Below the pieces are notes generated by a model. It was given only the letters and a program-made list of their open reading frames with translations, had not been told where the DNA came from and did not search any database. From assembly GCA_963935595.1 (NCBI GenBank), contig OZ012559.1:13167001-13231000 (forward strand): a DNA stretch of 64,000 nucleotides, read 5' to 3'. The stretch's first letter is position 1. Each line of letters opens with the position of its first letter. Made by a program: the position numbers and the translations under genes. The DNA is from Schoenobius gigantellus (taxonomy: Eukaryota > Arthropoda > Insecta > Lepidoptera > Crambidae). This document shows, in pieces, positions 32,146-43,299 of this stretch.

Positions 32146-32468
32146 TGACCCTGCCGTGGAGGCCTGCGTGCACGGTTGGCCCCGTGCATGCCGCCGTAAG
32201 GCCCTCCGTCTGGGGATTGCCCTGGTGTTCTCGGGCAATCCCCCCTTGGCGATAGCCCGACCATCTTGGTCGGGCTTGCCCGGGCGCGCTGGTAGTGGTA
32301 GTAGCTGTGTGGACCTTAACACGCGCCCATAAGGGCAGGGAGAACACCGGGGGGTTTTAGTGGGTCGGCCTGGCATTCTGCCCGGCCAGCCCCACACACG
32401 CCCGCCGTCTAGCCAACGGCGGGTACGGTGCGGTTGCGCATTTCCCCCCGGAAAAAAAAAAAAAAAAA
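30217..32468 (+). mobile_element. R1-clade non-LTR retrotransposon, 5'-truncated and internally deleted
   Basis: GC-rich (about 60%) against an AT-rich window. It starts inside the endonuclease domain (VVETLSDHLYVRYEVSTA, with the SDH motif). It then runs through RT and a C-terminal zinc knuckle to a 3' UTR with repeated 'cgcgcccataagggc' phrases, and ends in an A17 tail (32452-32468). A 13-bp target-site duplication flanks it. It is not in rDNA, so it is a dispersed R1-clade lineage rather than R1 itself. Confidence 0.88.
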
Positions 32469-32850
32469 GGTTGCAGCGGCGCGCAACACGCATCATTGGC
32501 GATGTAGAGGTGACTAACAACCTTGAACCTCTGCAATGCGTCGTGATATAGCGTCACTTAGCGCGTTCTATCGTCTATACCACGGTGAATGCTCTGAAGA
32601 GCTTTTTTCACTAATCCCACCTTCTCCTTTCCATTTAAGAACAACACGTGCTGGCCTGCGTTGTCACCGTCTTACTGTGACTACCATTCAAACGCGTACC
32701 AAGAAATTCGGTAACTCATTTCCATGTCGCACGATTAAGAAATGGAACTCTCTACCAGCGCATGTGTTTCCTCCTTCCTATAATCCCGGGTCCTTTAAAA
32801 GAGGCGTGAAGAAGCACCTTGCAGGTCAGCAAGGTGGGGGTGGCTAGTGC
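32469..32850 (+). pseudogene. Jockey-like LINE ORF2 C-terminal tail, second part
   Basis: After the target duplication the frame reads RATRIIGDVEVTNNLEPLQC. A stop or frameshift near 32570 precedes LSAFYRLYHGECSEELFSLI, WNSLPAHVFPPSYNPGSFKR and a terminal GVKKHLAGQQG. It pairs with 5426-5868 for family identification. Confidence 0.85.
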
Positions 32851-32955
32851 GGCGTTCAACCTCTCTCCCGCACTAGCTATCTTCGCATTTGGACTCTACT
32901 TCCACTTACCACCAGGTGGAATGGGGTCATTTGCTTGGCCTTCTATGAAAAAAAA

Positions 32956-35900
32956 TTCTTCAGGTGTGTATCGCTCCATGGCTTATGTCAACTAATTCTG
33001 TATCTGTCTTCAACATCTATGTCAAAGCACAATGACATTTGATTCCATTTGCAAAAATTATGGCACAATTCACATTATGACATTACCCACTTTTGCGCCA
33101 CCTTTTACTTCGAATCAATAATAACTCATGGATTAACAATAGAGGTACTTAAAGTGGCGATTTTATTATTCAAAAACATCCACCACATAAACAATAGGTT
33201 AACAATGTCGGAACACATTTACACAATTTAATGGACAGACGACAAACTTACCAACTGAGGTAAATCTCGAATTCTGACACTTATTCCAAACTGAATTGAA
33301 TTTTATTAGCACTTACAAAAGCGATATAAGGTGGACAAATTGAGTAAAAGCAACACGTGTAGTACCGAACCTAAAAACCTTGAACTTACGGAAATATCAT
33401 TCTCAACCACACGGAAATAATTGATACCAACCAAAGAAAGGTGTTAAAAATAGAAGTGGGTAATCGAAACAAAACAAGCGAGCTCCGAATACAAATCGAA
33501 CTATCTGACACTTTTACGGAATTTAAACAAGCGCTGCGACGTAACATTACACCTAAGGCCGTTCAAATTATTTGTGTATGTAAATCGATCGAGCAAAGCC
33601 GATGGACACAATAATACGCTGCAATGGGTCGAGGTGGATTAAGTAATACAACAGTAAATTGATGATAATTACGTCCTTCCTAAATAGTTGCGTACGAGTG
33701 GCCTATGGAAGTCAGCTGTCGGTCCAACAATAATTGACAATTAATAACTGTTTGATGAGTGGAAATTGTGCGCTAGCTTCGTTTTTATTTTTGTTTTTAA
33801 GTACATATTATTATTATTATGGCAGCATGTATAATGAAAATGTATAATGTGCTGTGCATTTGAATAATGCTATATTATAGTAATATTCATTTGCTGCTAG
33901 TTTATATATCCGGCTCAGAGGACCACCTTTCAAAAAACGTGTATGAATTTTGACCATATCTAATGACAATCAATAACCATAAGCATATTGGGTGTTGATT
34001 TAAATCTAAGTTATAACTAATTCACTCGAATTTTCATAACCAACACAGATATAAACATTTTATTCACTATCACTATCACCATACAGACAATTTGATAATT
34101 AAAAATATAATACCGCAGAACGAGATAGACTTGAACTAGGAGAGCTTAAATTATATAATAGAGGTAACTTATAATAAGTATGATGATTTTACACTACACT
34201 TACTAATCCTTAACATCTTGATGTACCCATTAGTGAAACTTAAGTACTGAATCTCATTAATAATAAGTGGGCAGCCAACTAACTTATTAATCAGTCAACC
34301 GTACCCTAAGTGCTGTATGCCACACACGTTTCGTAATAATTCTAATGTAGGTTCCTTCACTGTAATATTTTATTTAGACACTCTTACAAACCTGATATTA
34401 CCATCTAAGCTATAGAGATGTCTACAAAAAATATAGAGTTCACAACATTATGGGGCAAGTATAAAAATTAAATTTTATATGCATATTATGTTGAAATTTT
34501 ATATGCACAATAACATAAAAAAATCCGTTGGAAAGACAGAAAGTAGAGCTTTGTATCACCTGATCATAAGTGACGATATCGCAAAAGATGAAAGCGAGCT
34601 TCACTGGATTTCTCAACCAAAAGAGAACCTGTCTTCTTATCTGTCAATATCGTAATCCAATAATATTGTTATCATTATTGTAATGGCGATGAAAATAATA
34701 AACTCAGCAAAGATGATAGTAATTTCTCCCCTAACATCGCTAAATCTGAAGCATGTGAATAGCCAAGACGAGATGAAAAATCCGTTCTAATTTTAGTGGC
34801 ATTTCATACAGACATTGTTATTGTGTCAAGCGCTGCAACTTACAGAACCTATTGAAATAGACATAAATACAAATCTAATGAAGAATTACGATACTTCTCC
34901 TACATAAACATAAATTTATAACATAATTAAGCAATTTAAGCCCGCCGACTAAACGCTCCATCATAACTCTCACTTAGAAACAAAACTCGAACTGTCGTTT
35001 CGTACCCAATTAAAATGGCGCAAACTATTAAACGCCAACTAGTTTTGATTCACAATCTTTGCCAGTTCACTAACCATTGATAGTTTCACTGAAAATTTGC
35101 TCAATAAACGTATTAGTATACACACCAGACTATTCAGGCGCGAGTGCGTGCGTTAGTACAGTCCAATAAATCACTAGTCTCCAATGTGAACTAATGTAGA
35201 ACGAAGCCGTGTGCAATAATACATGAATCAGACATTGTTGTTTTTTAATTACCATGTATGTAGTATTAGTTTTATTAAGAATTGCGTTTGATTCATTATT
35301 TCTTTTTATTTTTGCCTCGTGATATTATTAAAGTCTTCTGAAAGATGACCATTATTATATGATTACTCGTATAGGAAATTGCAAGCAATTTGCCTAAATA
35401 TTTTCATCCTATTATTTATGTTCTGATAATAAACGTATTATTGTGTGTCTATAATTGATCCACTAGAAAAACGGGTGATGTTTGTCTTCGCTAGTATTAA
35501 CATGTATCTTCTTCTGGATATGGAGACTGAATTGTGAATGAAAAATACAAAACAGACGGTTTTGTATATTTCTTCACAATGAGACATGTTTCACTGCAGT
35601 CTGCAAGAGCTATTTGCGAATTCTTCACAATACGAGAAACTTTAATTACAAACTCATCTCGTGAAGGCTATCCCACTATTTGGACTGATGATGAATCAAG
35701 TCGGTTAACATTAGCAACAGTGTATTCCCGTGAATACTAAATCTCGTAAATACTATATTATTTTGGACACTAGATTCTACTTCGAGTATAAAGTGCTATA
35801 AGGATTTTGAAATTTTTATTTTCATACCATTTATTCAAGCGGCTCACATTATTCAAATGATATGCAACCGACACACTCATGAATGTCTGATAGGCATTCA

Positions 35901-35990
35901 GTGCTAGTCTGTGATCAGCATCAGAATACAGGTGTCAATATTACCTATTCCGTGAATCGTTCGGGTCGACGTAACGAAGTATTAGGCTAC
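32956..35990. other. Non-coding DNA, nothing recognised
   Basis: About 3 kb of AT-rich sequence lacking ORFs with motifs (33049-33231 and 35534-35740 are unsupported), RNA genes or long repeats. It is the upstream flank of the secreted-protein gene and may hold its distal regulatory DNA. Confidence 0.45.
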
Positions 35991-35999
35991 GTAGTATGG

Positions 36000-36097
36000 C
36001 AGGTCCGGGCGGCGGGCGTAACGTAGGGCTTGCACAACCGTAGTACATATTAGCGCGGTGCGCGTGCGCACGATACAGTGACACGCTGCCCGCCAAC
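36000..36097 (+). promoter_or_regulatory. Putative core promoter and 5' leader of the secreted-protein gene
   Basis: A GC-rich block ('gcggcgggcgtaacgtaggg') is followed by a TATA-like 'tacatatta' (36044-36052) and an initiator-like 'acagtg' with A at 36077. This places a possible start site about 30 bp downstream of the TATA-like box and about 21 bp before the ATG at 36098. Spacing fits an insect TATA/Inr promoter but neither element is a consensus match. Confidence 0.35.
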
Positions 36098-36115
36098 ATG
36101 ATCTGCAATATCGCT
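36098..36115 (+). CDS. Secreted VPxIKEV-repeat protein, exon 1 (start of signal peptide)
   Basis: ATG ATC TGC AAT ATC GCT encodes MICNIA and is followed directly by a strong donor, GCT|GTGAGT, at 36115/36116 in phase 0. The exon is only 18 coding nt. It is called because the next exon opens in phase 0 with the hydrophobic remainder of a signal peptide, giving MICNIALSFVLLAAAQVCLA. Tiny first coding exons ending inside the signal peptide are common in insect cuticle-type genes. Confidence 0.75.
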
Positions 36116-37212
36116 GTGAGTCCTGTTGTTTTTTTTTTACCCAAAATAAAACCAAGCAGTCAAGACAAAGTTCAAAAATTAGAAATATTCTTGTTATGCC
36201 GTATTTTTATAAACTTTTTTGAAAAATATTTTTAGAAAACTTTTCAGTACTAACAAACTATTGAAAATAATAAGCATACAAAAAACTCGAATAAAAAAGT
36301 CAACTATTAAATCTAATTCACTTCGTATTTGTCTTGACTAAAATATATGTGTAAATAAATCAAACAAATTAAAAAAAATATTGATTTGTATAACTCAAAG
36401 GTATTATGTTTTATTTATATTTACTTGTTAGTCAAATTAGACTACTAAATATATCATTCAATTTCGTAAATTTACAGCGTTTTAACATTCTAAGCTTTGA
36501 TTATTTCATGGACTTTTTCAATCTAAGCTTATCGAGAACAGAACAATAACCTTCAAGAACAAGACCAATTATCCCTTGTCTGACGCGCCTAACTATAATT
36601 GAGGAATATTTAAGTTTTTCTATTGGCATATAGCATAATTTTAATGATCATAATAGAGATTAGAGTATTCTAATAATTTCACAAATTCAAAATTAATAAT
36701 GATGATATATTATAAGCTTTAATGCGTCGTCAATCACTTTATTCTTTTCTATTTTTTCTAAAATTTTCTGCCTTATCGTCATTTACAATCAGATGAGATT
36801 GAAGATCAAGAGCTTCTCTGCATTCCCTGGCTGTTACGAACAGCAGCGACACGATCGACACGACAACAGCGATCAGTTAGACATATTCTAAATCCACTAC
36901 CCGAATGAAAAGTCACCATTTAGATTCGATCGAGGCGTATACATATAAAAATTAACAATGCAACCTCGAAAGGAAATTGAAAAGTGAAGACTCATTTATT
37001 CCATTTTCTTGGTAGAGCAACAGTTGTTTTAACGAAATGTATTAGGAAGTTCAATAATTTAAGTAAATTTCATTTTTTTATTTCTATTACATTAGTAACA
37101 TACATGTACGAGTATCTCACACAGAGACCTTGCCATAAACCTTATTGGTTTATCTGGCCCAATGTTTTTTGCTTGTGAAATAAAAATAAAAATGTTATAT
37201 ATGTTTATCAAT

Positions 37213-37505
37213 ATACGAGGAGGGATCAAAAACTAGTGAGAATAAGATAGAATGTAATGACTATTGATAACTTAATAATTTATTTTTCTACATAGTCTCC
37301 GAGTCTCTCTACACACCGAGTCCAGCGCTTTTCCGAGGTTTCAATCCCTTTCAAAAAAAAGTTTTGTCTTGGTCCTGCAAAAAGCTCTCCACGGCATCCA
37401 TCACCTCATCATCGTCTTCGTACCTGTTTCCCCTTAAGTATTCTTTCAATTTGGGGAACAGATAAAAATCGCTAGGCGCTAAAACTTGCGATGGATGCCA
37501 TTCAG
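37213..37505 (-). pseudogene. Mariner transposase C-terminal fragment with one terminal repeat (antisense)
   Basis: On the minus strand LAPSDFYLFPKLKEYLRGNR, then AVESFLQDQDKTFF and RWTRCVERLGDYVEK precede a stop. This is the C-terminal third of a mariner transposase, including the last catalytic Asp in the APSDF motif. The terminal repeat 'cgaggagggatcaaaaacta' starts next to TA at 37213-37214. The N-terminal two-thirds and other end are missing. Confidence 0.8.
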
Positions 37506-37529
37506 GCAGCCATCGCAAGTTTTTGAAAT

Positions 37530-37614
37530 TTTTGAAATCGGTTTAGTAGTGTTTGAGTTTATTCGTGTCATATATACATACAAATTTTTCCTCTTTATAA
37601 TAATAGTGTAGATT
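37530..37614 (-). mobile_element. Helitron 5'-end fragment (antisense)
   Basis: On the minus strand 'tctacactattattataaag', then 'aggaaaaatttg' and further in 'aaaccgatttc', corresponds to the first ~85 bp of the Helitron family represented by 27391-27595. Confidence 0.6.
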
Positions 37615-38022
37615 AAAAAGTGAATAAACACTTACTAGGCCGCTATTAAAACATTATTAGTTAATAGCATGCAATGTACCATTCAAATGCAATCTTGACC
37701 GGAAGCAGTTACGGTAAGGATATGGGTGTTTTCACTATTGCATGAGTCCATCAAGGCTAGGATGTTGGCGGAAGGGGGTTTTCCTACCAAAATATGCGAG
37801 GGCACGTAGACACTGAGATAACAAACCTTTATTTACAAAATCAAATCATTATTTACATTATCAAAGTTTTACAATCAATAATTTTTTTATCGCGATATGG
37901 AGTGCATTCTGTAGCAATGGAGATCGGACGTGCGTGTGAATCACTCGCAGAGGGCGAGGACTGCCATGTTTCAAAGTGAAAAGTTAACAATTATTGATTT
38001 GTTTATTTTTGTTTAATTCTAG

Positions 38023-38102
38023 TTGTCTTTCGTACTCCTCGCGGCCGCACAGGTGTGTTTGGCGTCACCAGTGCCCGAACCAGACCCCTACCACCGCACA
38101 CA
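38023..38102 (+). CDS. Secreted VPxIKEV-repeat protein, exon 2 (signal peptide end and mature N-terminus)
   Basis: Acceptor 'gtttaattctag|ttg' and donor 'cacaca|GTGAGT' bound 80 nt. The exon encodes LSFVLLAAAQVCLA, the hydrophobic core and cleavage region, then SPVPEPDPYHRT and two bases of a split codon. Signal cleavage is expected after AQVCLA. The two leftover bases (CA) join the first base (T) of exon 3 to make His, so the phases agree. Confidence 0.82.
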
Positions 38103-38567
38103 GTGAGTTCTTGTATTGCCTACACAAATCTGGCGACAAGCTTTTATATTATCATAAAAACTTGTGTCATAAGTTTTTTTCTTTTTAGAGCATAAAAGCT
38201 TGTTTTTAAAAATATTTTTTTTCTTTTAATACTTTATAGATCTATAAAAGAGGAATATCCTATCTTGTATTGTTTTATTATATCTCAAATGGGATTTAGC
38301 AGCTATTTCGATGAAAGCTTCCAGGTAGCATTGCATTTTCCAACACTCCCGACAAATTTATTCGTCATTTTATTATATACCGTAACCTTTCTCTCATGAA
38401 TCTCTCTATTTATTAATGAAATCCGCATGAAATCCGTTCAGTAATTTTTGAGTTGAACAGACAGACAGATAATGTTTTATAATATGTAGTGAAAGTGTCA
38501 TTTTATGTTTCCATTCAGAGATAAATTTTCATCCGACACACGTTAATCTAGTAACAGATTATACCGG

Positions 38568-38905
38568 GGGCAGACTCTGTACTAGGGTCGCCCGCTTGGG
38601 TACCTCCGTTTTACCTATTTCTGCCGCAAAGCAGCATTGCTTGCATTGCTGTGTTCCGGTTTGAAGCAGCATTGCTTGCATTGCTGTGTTCCGGTTTGAA
38701 GGTTAAGATATGGCAAAGAAATTACTCGGTACTGTGACTTTACATCTTATGTCACAAGTTGGCAACGTAGGTGCACTGTGGCTCTTGTGGGGGTTGCAGA
38801 TTTGCAGCGAATCTCACAAGAACCATATGTACTATAGGAGACTGTTACCAATTACCATCAGGTGGACTGCCCACTTTGTTTGTCAAATTAGTTGCAATAA
38901 AAAAA
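38568..38905 (+). repeat. Dispersed repeat (LINE 3'-end like), copy B, with internal 35-bp duplication
   Basis: Homologous to copy A at 6080-6350 ('cgcccgcttgggtacctccg', 'cttatgtcacaagttggcaa', 'accatcaggtgg'). A 35-bp unit beginning 'gcagcattgcttgcattgct' is tandemly duplicated (38631-38665, 38666-38700). It ends in an A-run at about 38901, as expected for a retrotransposed sequence. Confidence 0.75.
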
Positions 38906-41136
38906 AATAGTAAATTTGCTCGGGTTGGATAAGCTCTCGAGGTGTAACTGGTCACGGCGACAGCAGGATATGTCAAAGAGGCAGGTTCGTTCCTGCCTGA
39001 GGTAGAACTTTGCACTATTTTAATGTTATCAACATTTATTTTACATTTCATAAGAACATCAAAAGTTAAAAAAAGCTTGTATAAGAGCACTAAAAGAGCA
39101 AAACCCCTTAAGTACAAATATCATACTATTTCACGAGAAAATGAACGTAATACCTAAGCACGAATTGAATTCGCTTTAAAGTTTTCGCAACATAAAACAC
39201 GGATGGATATCCAACAAGAAAAGACTTTTGGAACTTATGATCCCTAAGGGATAAAATTGTAGAAGTTTGAACAAAATTTGCCAATGTAGAGTTAGATCGA
39301 TCAAATTGGTATCACCACTGTATCGATTTTGGTGGATTCTGTTGAATAGATAGATTAAGAAATTTTAACGAAGAAGAAGAAATTCATAAAATTCATTGCT
39401 CAAATGGTAAAATGGAGGATAACATTTTAAAGTTCCTTTCACTTTTTGGGACAATTTCACTCGATATACAATGCTGTATCTTGTTTAAGCTCTTTGCCTA
39501 AAATGTGGCACATATTGAGAAATAAATGACCAGGATAAGGAGATACTGATTAAGTATAAGTATCATAAATATATCGAACTTATATGGCATTATCAAAGAA
39601 ATAATATTAAATATGCTTATGATTAGCATCGCAACAAGAAAACATATCACATCGACTGTATCAATAATTAGTAAAATTATAAATTAAATTTTCGGTAACA
39701 TTCACAAAAAAGGTAATATTTTACACTTCTGTATTTAAAAAAGGCTTTGGTACTGACTTACTGACTAAAGTATCAACTAAAAGCCCAAACTACTGGAGCT
39801 AGAAGCATGAAATTCGGTACAGGGATTCGGAGTTGTATATAGATGCCCACTAAGGAAAGATTTTCCAAAATTCTCACAGGAAGCCGAGAAATCCCCATCA
39901 AAAAAATAAGGAAAAGCCGAGGAAGCCAATGAAGTAAAACAACATGGCGGGCATAGAATTCTTCTGTCAAATCTGTTAACTTTATTGTCACATGTCATAT
40001 CAATTTCAGATCTCTTTTTTATATCGTCACCGTGGTAAGGCAAAAGAATCAAGTCCATACAACCAATTTTACTCGTGGTAATTTTTTTGCGTATTTCTTG
40101 AAAGTTCTCATTTTATTGCACAATATAATACAGTAAGACATTACTTTTTTAAATTCCTCATCATTGTTCACAAAACGTATAAAATTTAAAATATAAGTAA
40201 AGTCTTCTTTGAATTAATTGAGTAAAAAAATCAATAAAGTTGAAATTTGTTCGGGTTGCATAAATCCTTGACGGTCTTATTAGATTTATTTGACAACTAT
40301 CTATTCGCCTGTTCAAAAGTTATTGACCAGCACTGCTAGCAGTATTTTTTAGTCAGCAGGGCGCACTGCCTCCAGAAAAAGTTGCCGTGGATTTGTTAAC
40401 TCCCCGGCGCAATAGATAAAATAAAACCAAGAATTCTTTTCTAATTTTTAAAGGGCAGTATGTATATGTTAGGGGGTTATTTATTTAGCTAGACCATGTG
40501 TTTTTTCTAGTGTATCTGGAGTGATTTGCAATACTCTTTTTTAGGGATTCATAGTCGTAAAACTATACGCGTACGAAGTCGAGGGTAAGAGCTAGATTTA
40601 TAAAAGTTTCTTCCAAATTGGAACAAACTATCAATTGACAGTTAAAAACAAACGAACCCCCTTATCGTGTAACTCAATACTAATTTCTATGGTAACTCCT
40701 AGATCAACGGTCTGACTACAAAACGTTGCCCGTTTCATTTGTGGCAATAAAGGTAGAGAGAGACAGTATCAGACTTAAACCATGACCAAGATGAGACCAC
40801 TGCTAGACAACGTTTGGCCAATTTTACTTTTACCGCTTATAGTACCACTGCCAACGTTTACCAAGATTGACATTGACAATTTCTTACCCACATAAATCAA
40901 CTAATCTTTAAACTACGAAACATTATATGAACATAATCTTCTCAAAAATATTTATAAAATAACACTTTCGCTCGCGGTGTAAACAAAGTGTTAGAAAGCT
41001 TGAAGTTCAAGCAATAAAAATCTCTGATTAAATCCCCAGCAACTCTTACGATTCGACAGTCAATTTAGCTCTGTAGAAGACGTTACATAGTGAAAACAAA
41101 TTGAAGGGAACGTGAATGACTTTTTGGTTACACAAT

Positions 41137-41650
41137 AAAAAATATTTTACAAAAAATAAAAACCGACTTCATAAACACTGAAAAGTTAAAATAATATAAG
41201 AATAGGTACACACAACATCACACTTCTATATTGAAGTCGGTGCCAAACGATGATCTCCTAGAAAGTCTTAAAATTTGTCACCGACTTCAATATAGAAGTG
41301 TGATGTTGTCTGTACCTATTCCTATATTATTTTTAACTTTTCAGGGTTTTTGAAGTCGGTTTTTGTTTTTTGTAAAATATTTTTAACTTTTTAGTGAATG
41401 AAATCTTTTTAGTGAAAGAAACCCTAATTTAATACCAGCTCGCCTTCGGTTTCCCTCGATTTTCATGGGATCCTATCATCAGATCTTAACTTTGGTGACC
41501 ATGGGACTACCCTTGGAGTATACTCTATCGAATACAAAAGAATTTTGAAAATCGGTCCACAATTGGCGGCGTAATCGCGTAACATACACACAAAAAAAAA
41601 CATACGCATCGAATTAAGAACCTCCTCCTTTTTTGAAGTCGGCTAAAAAT
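41137..41650 (+). mobile_element. 'accgacttca' MITE family, copy 1, with internal inverted duplication
   Basis: Starts 'tattttacaaaaaataaaaa' + 'ccgacttc' and ends 'tttttgaagtcggctaaaaa'. The segment 41159-41275 is repeated inverted at 41278-41395 ('acttctatattgaagtcggt' / 'accgacttcaatatagaagt'), producing a palindrome not present in the copies at 50166 and 61030. The right half carries 'attttgaaaatcggtccaca' and 'gcgtaatcgcgtaac', shared with the other copies. Confidence 0.75.
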
Positions 41651-41777
41651 GGGGTACGTTTCACTTGTAAACAAAGAAAAACATAGCCTACTTTCGACCT
41701 TGAAATTTAATGAGTTCCCCTGGGAACGTGCCATATAACCGAATATCGCGAAAGCGTACATGTCGCCATTATACCTA

Positions 41778-41965
41778 CACTAGCTTTTGCCTGCGTCCGT
41801 GTGGAATTAGTAATTTGGGTAGCTTATTTTTTATCGAATCGCTTTAATTTTTCCCCACATCTCAAACTATCTCTATATCAAATTTCACCTTAATCACCAT
41901 TTCAGCGGTTTAAGTATGAAGAGGTAACTCATAGACAGACAGACAGACTTTCGCACTTATAACAT
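41778..41965 (-). mobile_element. Helitron-like fragment (antisense)
   Basis: 'cactagcttttgcctgcgtc' + 'cgtgtggaatta' resembles the CTAG 3' end at 26267, and '(acagacag)n' at about 41933-41950 recurs inside as it does there. Diverged, ends not defined. Confidence 0.45.
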
Positions 41966-42567
41966 TAAAGCTCTCGTTAGTTAGATATGTCACAGACGAG
42001 TTATATCAGTCGAGGTGTGCTGTGCACATGACTCATGTCTGCGCTACACCAAGACATAACGACACATCACATGACTCATCTGATTTCACCCAACGTATGA
42101 GATCCTGTGGAATCGAAGTAATTTCAATCAATTAGGTAAAGCTTAGTAGGCAGACTAAACGTTCTTGAAAGACAGCCTGCTTTTTATCACGAATTTCATT
42201 GAGTTACTAAAGGAATGCACTATACAACCAAATTTCAGAAAAAGGAGTAACATTTACCGCCCTGTTCAATCTAGTGCCAGTACCTTCCCACCGACTTATA
42301 CTAATCTATACTTTACTAGACTATTAATATATTCTTTACTATATTATTAATATGAAGTTTTAATGTATCTTATATTACACACCAATCTTTTAAAAAGTAA
42401 TTGGTATAAAGCAGAAGAGAATGTAGTTCTAGATGCTTATTACGTACCTACTCGATCACGAAAAAACTCACGGATTCGAATGAAATTTGAATTACAGAAA
42501 CTATTTCATTTATTTACTTATAATTTTAAGTAATATAAGCTTAATTTACTCTCCATTTAATTTACAG

Positions 42568-42784
42568 TATCAAGATCCATGTGCCCCATGAGGTGCACAC
42601 GCTGCACCATCATCACGTCTCCCACGTGCCTGTGATTAAGGAAGTGCCCATCATCAAAGAGGTGCCGGTCCTTAAGGAGGTGCACGTGATTAAGCCAGTA
42701 CCAATAATCAAGACAGTCGGAGTGCCGGTCGTCCATACAGTCGCCGTGGAGAAGCCAGTCTTTGTCTCCTCACATTGGCACTAA
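42568..42784 (+). CDS. Secreted VPxIKEV-repeat protein, exon 3 (terminal); 104-aa product
   Basis: Acceptor 'tttaatttacag' at 42567. The exon completes the split His codon and encodes IKIHVPHEVHTLHHHHVSHV, then tandem six- to seven-residue repeats (VPVIKEV, PIIKEV, PVLKEV, HVIKPV, PIIKTV), VGVPVVHTVAVEKPVFVSS, HWH and TAA. With exons 1-2 the product is 104 residues with a 20-residue signal peptide. The mature ~84-residue chain is Val/His/Lys/Pro-rich with no Cys and no membrane segment. Alternating Val-Pro-x-hydrophobic-Lys strands with His clusters resemble insect cuticle or eggshell matrix proteins, so an extracellular structural role is likely. I cannot name the family. A 3' UTR of about 500 nt follows, with AATAAA at 43294-43299. 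Confidence 0.85.
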
Positions 42785-43293
42785 ATAGGCATTAAGTTAT
42801 TATACGCACTACTGTGATTTTTATGTACCTCTAATTTAGCGTCGATATTCCTGTGAGTTATTCCTGTGAGTGTAAATATGTCAAAGCCACTTGTATTGTA
42901 AAGCTCGCTTAAGGCGGTGCACTTAATCGAACTGAATTCAATCCGTTGACGCTTTTTACTATTGTAAAAGCAAACAGTGTGAGACAAATGCTGAAATAAT
43001 TCTGTAAATCTATTTTTATCTTTTACTTCGTGTTAAAAATTGAATTTTCTTTAAGATAGCTGCTATGAGTGCTGTCTTGATCCCTCTGCGCGACGCAGAA
43101 TCTAGTTTTTATTCAACTCTACAGAGATTTTGACGCAATGTAAATAGATAATTTTTATCAAACAATAATAAGAACTGTTGTTGAATATGGCTTTAAAACT
43201 CTCCCTTGTCAATGTTGACAGTGTGGGAGTGTCGATAACATTTTGTTTATATATGTAATATAGTTGTTTACTGTTTATTATCACTGTTTAGTA

Positions 43294-43299
43294 AATAAA
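43294..43299 (+). terminator. Candidate polyadenylation signal of the secreted-protein gene
   Basis: AATAAA within 'tttagtaaataaatgttgaa'. It would give a 3' UTR of about 530 nt after the TAA at 42784. It is the first clear canonical hexamer found downstream. Confidence 0.5.

Larger units (their letters stand above)
29090..32955 (+). mobile_element. Jockey-like LINE, 5'-truncated, split by an R1-clade insertion
   Basis: RT-encoding sequence runs from about 29090 to 30203. It resumes after the R1-clade insertion at 32482 with the ORF2 C-terminal tail, a short 3' UTR ('cttaccaccaggtgg') and an A-run at 32948-32955. The joint is marked by the direct repeat 'ggttgcagcggcg' at 30204-30216 and 32469-32481. 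Same family as the fragments at 5426-5868 and 8276-8456. Confidence 0.88.
36116..38022 (+). other. Intron 1 of the secreted-protein gene
   Basis: 1,907 nt from GTGAGT to 'ttttgtttaattctag'. It holds a mariner C-terminal fragment (37213-37505), a Helitron 5' fragment (37530-37614) and otherwise AT-rich sequence without features. Confidence 0.7.
38103..42567 (+). other. Intron 2 of the secreted-protein gene
   Basis: 4,465 nt from GTGAGTTC to 'ccatttaatttacag'. It contains a dispersed repeat copy (38568-38905), a foldback-containing MITE (41137-41650) and a Helitron-like fragment (about 41778-41960). Long stretches in between (38906-41136, 41961-42567) have nothing recognisable; ORFs at 38845-39117 and 39773-40058 are unsupported. 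Confidence 0.7.

Noticed and set aside
30721..32557. Several long overlapping ORFs on both strands
   Set aside because: GC-rich DNA of the R1-clade LINE leaves many frames open; only the frame with RT and zinc-knuckle motifs is real.
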